This document shows, piece after piece, positions 63,184 through 64,000 of a DNA stretch of 64,000 nucleotides; the stretch's first letter is position 1; every line of letters begins with the position of its first letter. Position numbers and translations under genes: made by a program. The notes below the pieces were generated by a model. It made no database searches and was not told the origin of the DNA. It saw only the letters and a program-made list of their open reading frames with translations. This stretch comes from Macrosoma leucophasiata (lineage: Eukaryota > Arthropoda > Insecta > Lepidoptera > Hedylidae), in the NCBI GenBank assembly GCA_036365455.1, contig JAWQUS010000027.1, positions 18,960,501 through 19,024,500 on the forward strand, written 5' to 3'.

Positions 63184-63310
63184 GGGTTGCACCATCATAT
63201 TTGTTTAAGTTAATGTAAAATTTTACATCGTTCTCTAACTTTAACGAATTTGTTACAGAATGGTGTAAAATTTAACATTAACTTTAACAAACATGATGGT
63301 GCAATCCAGC
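63184..63310. mobile_element. Palindromic MITE-I, diverged copy
   Basis: ggttgcaccatcatatttg at the left is mirrored by aaacatgatggtgcaatcc at the right, with inner gttctctaactttaac. Same family as 29310-29423. Confidence 0.85.
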
Positions 63311-64000
63311 CTGAAATAAGTAATGATTTGACACTGATATTCTTTTAACATAATGGTATCGTATATTTAGGTATATAGTCCATTGAAATGTTACATTTTT
63401 AGGCCTAAGCTTTAGTTTTTCAGAGGACTTAATTTAATTTTTTTAATGTATTGGGGGGTCAGTAAAAGCTTAAGTTCAGGTTTGTGGAGTCGCCACCCTT
63501 GGCGCTGCATCTCGTAAACTAGCAATCCTACAGAAATATTAATGAAACATAAAATGTAGCAATTTAAATTGTCTACAATTTTGTTTTTATTATCTTTTAT
63601 CAGTAAGTGACCAACAAATAAGTTATAAACAAAAATGAGTAAAAATTTTGAAAAAGTTTCCTTTTTGCTTTACATTTGGAGGTGATTTTCATACTAATAA
63701 GACTCGCGATTCGCAACTTATGTAAACATAGGCTTCGAGCATTTTCTCACTGGAAACCCCATTTTATGATGACTAGTAGGTACTATTCACATCTATATGG
63801 ATTAGGTATGTAAAAGGTAAGTGAGTAGGTGGGTTCTTTTGACGTATGGGCTATGAATTAAGAAATTGAGGAAAAGCGTGCTCAAAAAGAAATGTTTCAG
63901 AAATTCACAGAGTTCAAAATCCACTCTAGAGATGCTACAGTATGTTCAATAATTGTTAAAATGATTCCAAACAGTATTCAGCTATCAATTTTAATCAGTC
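63311..64000. other. AT-rich end of window, nothing recognised
   Basis: No exon, RNA gene or catalogued repeat seen. Confidence 0.4.

Overview
This is a piece of an insect nuclear genome, very probably from a lepidopteran (moth or butterfly). The evidence is GT-AG spliced genes, an AT-rich background, and a dense mixture of Jockey-, CR1- and RTE-like LINEs, a Penelope-like element, a BEL/Pao remnant, a mariner, several A-tailed or tRNA-derived SINEs and many palindromic MITEs. Several of these repeats (for example the one ending cagcagtgggacgtat) are of kinds I recognise from lepidopteran genomes. Species cannot be named from sequence alone. Two host genes are well supported, both on the minus strand. 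(1) Four exons of a spatzle-family Toll ligand (24177 down to 18017). They carry the pro-region cysteines, a plausible activation-cleavage site and the first part of the cystine-knot domain. The signal-peptide exon and the last, CCxC-bearing exon were not found. (2) A complete three-exon secreted lipase of the pancreatic-lipase/phospholipase A1 family (53165 down to 48430), 323 residues after splicing, with an intact Ser-Asp-His triad and a short lid. Two weaker host-gene candidates lie on the plus strand: a two-exon, 93-residue protein (30084-30660) and a 70-residue open frame in repeat-poor DNA (14408-14620). Layout. 1-12 kb: SINE-like repeats, a broken BEL/Pao gag, palindromic MITEs and simple repeats. 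12-18 kb: LINE tails, an internally amplified repeat and MITEs. 18-24.2 kb: the spatzle exons, with a CR1-like LINE (PHD-finger ORF1) and an RTE-like fragment in one intron. 24.5-31 kb: MITE, RTE and LINE tails and the small two-exon candidate. 31-35.4 kb: a Jockey-like LINE interrupted by a second, opposite-strand Jockey-like LINE and by a 72-bp Penelope-related insert. 36-48 kb: RTE-like tails, a tRNA-like repeat family, nested MITEs and a short Penelope-like element with a GIY-YIG domain. 48.4-53.2 kb: the lipase gene, whose second intron holds four direct and one inverted copy of a 307-bp tRNA-like unit. 53.6-64 kb: MITEs, a 5 x 127 bp minisatellite grown from a SINE tail, SINEs, a mariner with a damaged transposase, and more repeats. 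The genes do not form a functional cluster. Spatzle is an immune/developmental cytokine precursor, the lipase is a secreted digestive or fat-processing enzyme, and nearly everything else is transposon-derived. I did not find a clearly new biological system. The most unusual structures are the tRNA-like array in the lipase intron, the SINE-seeded minisatellite and the Penelope insertions with clean target-site duplications.
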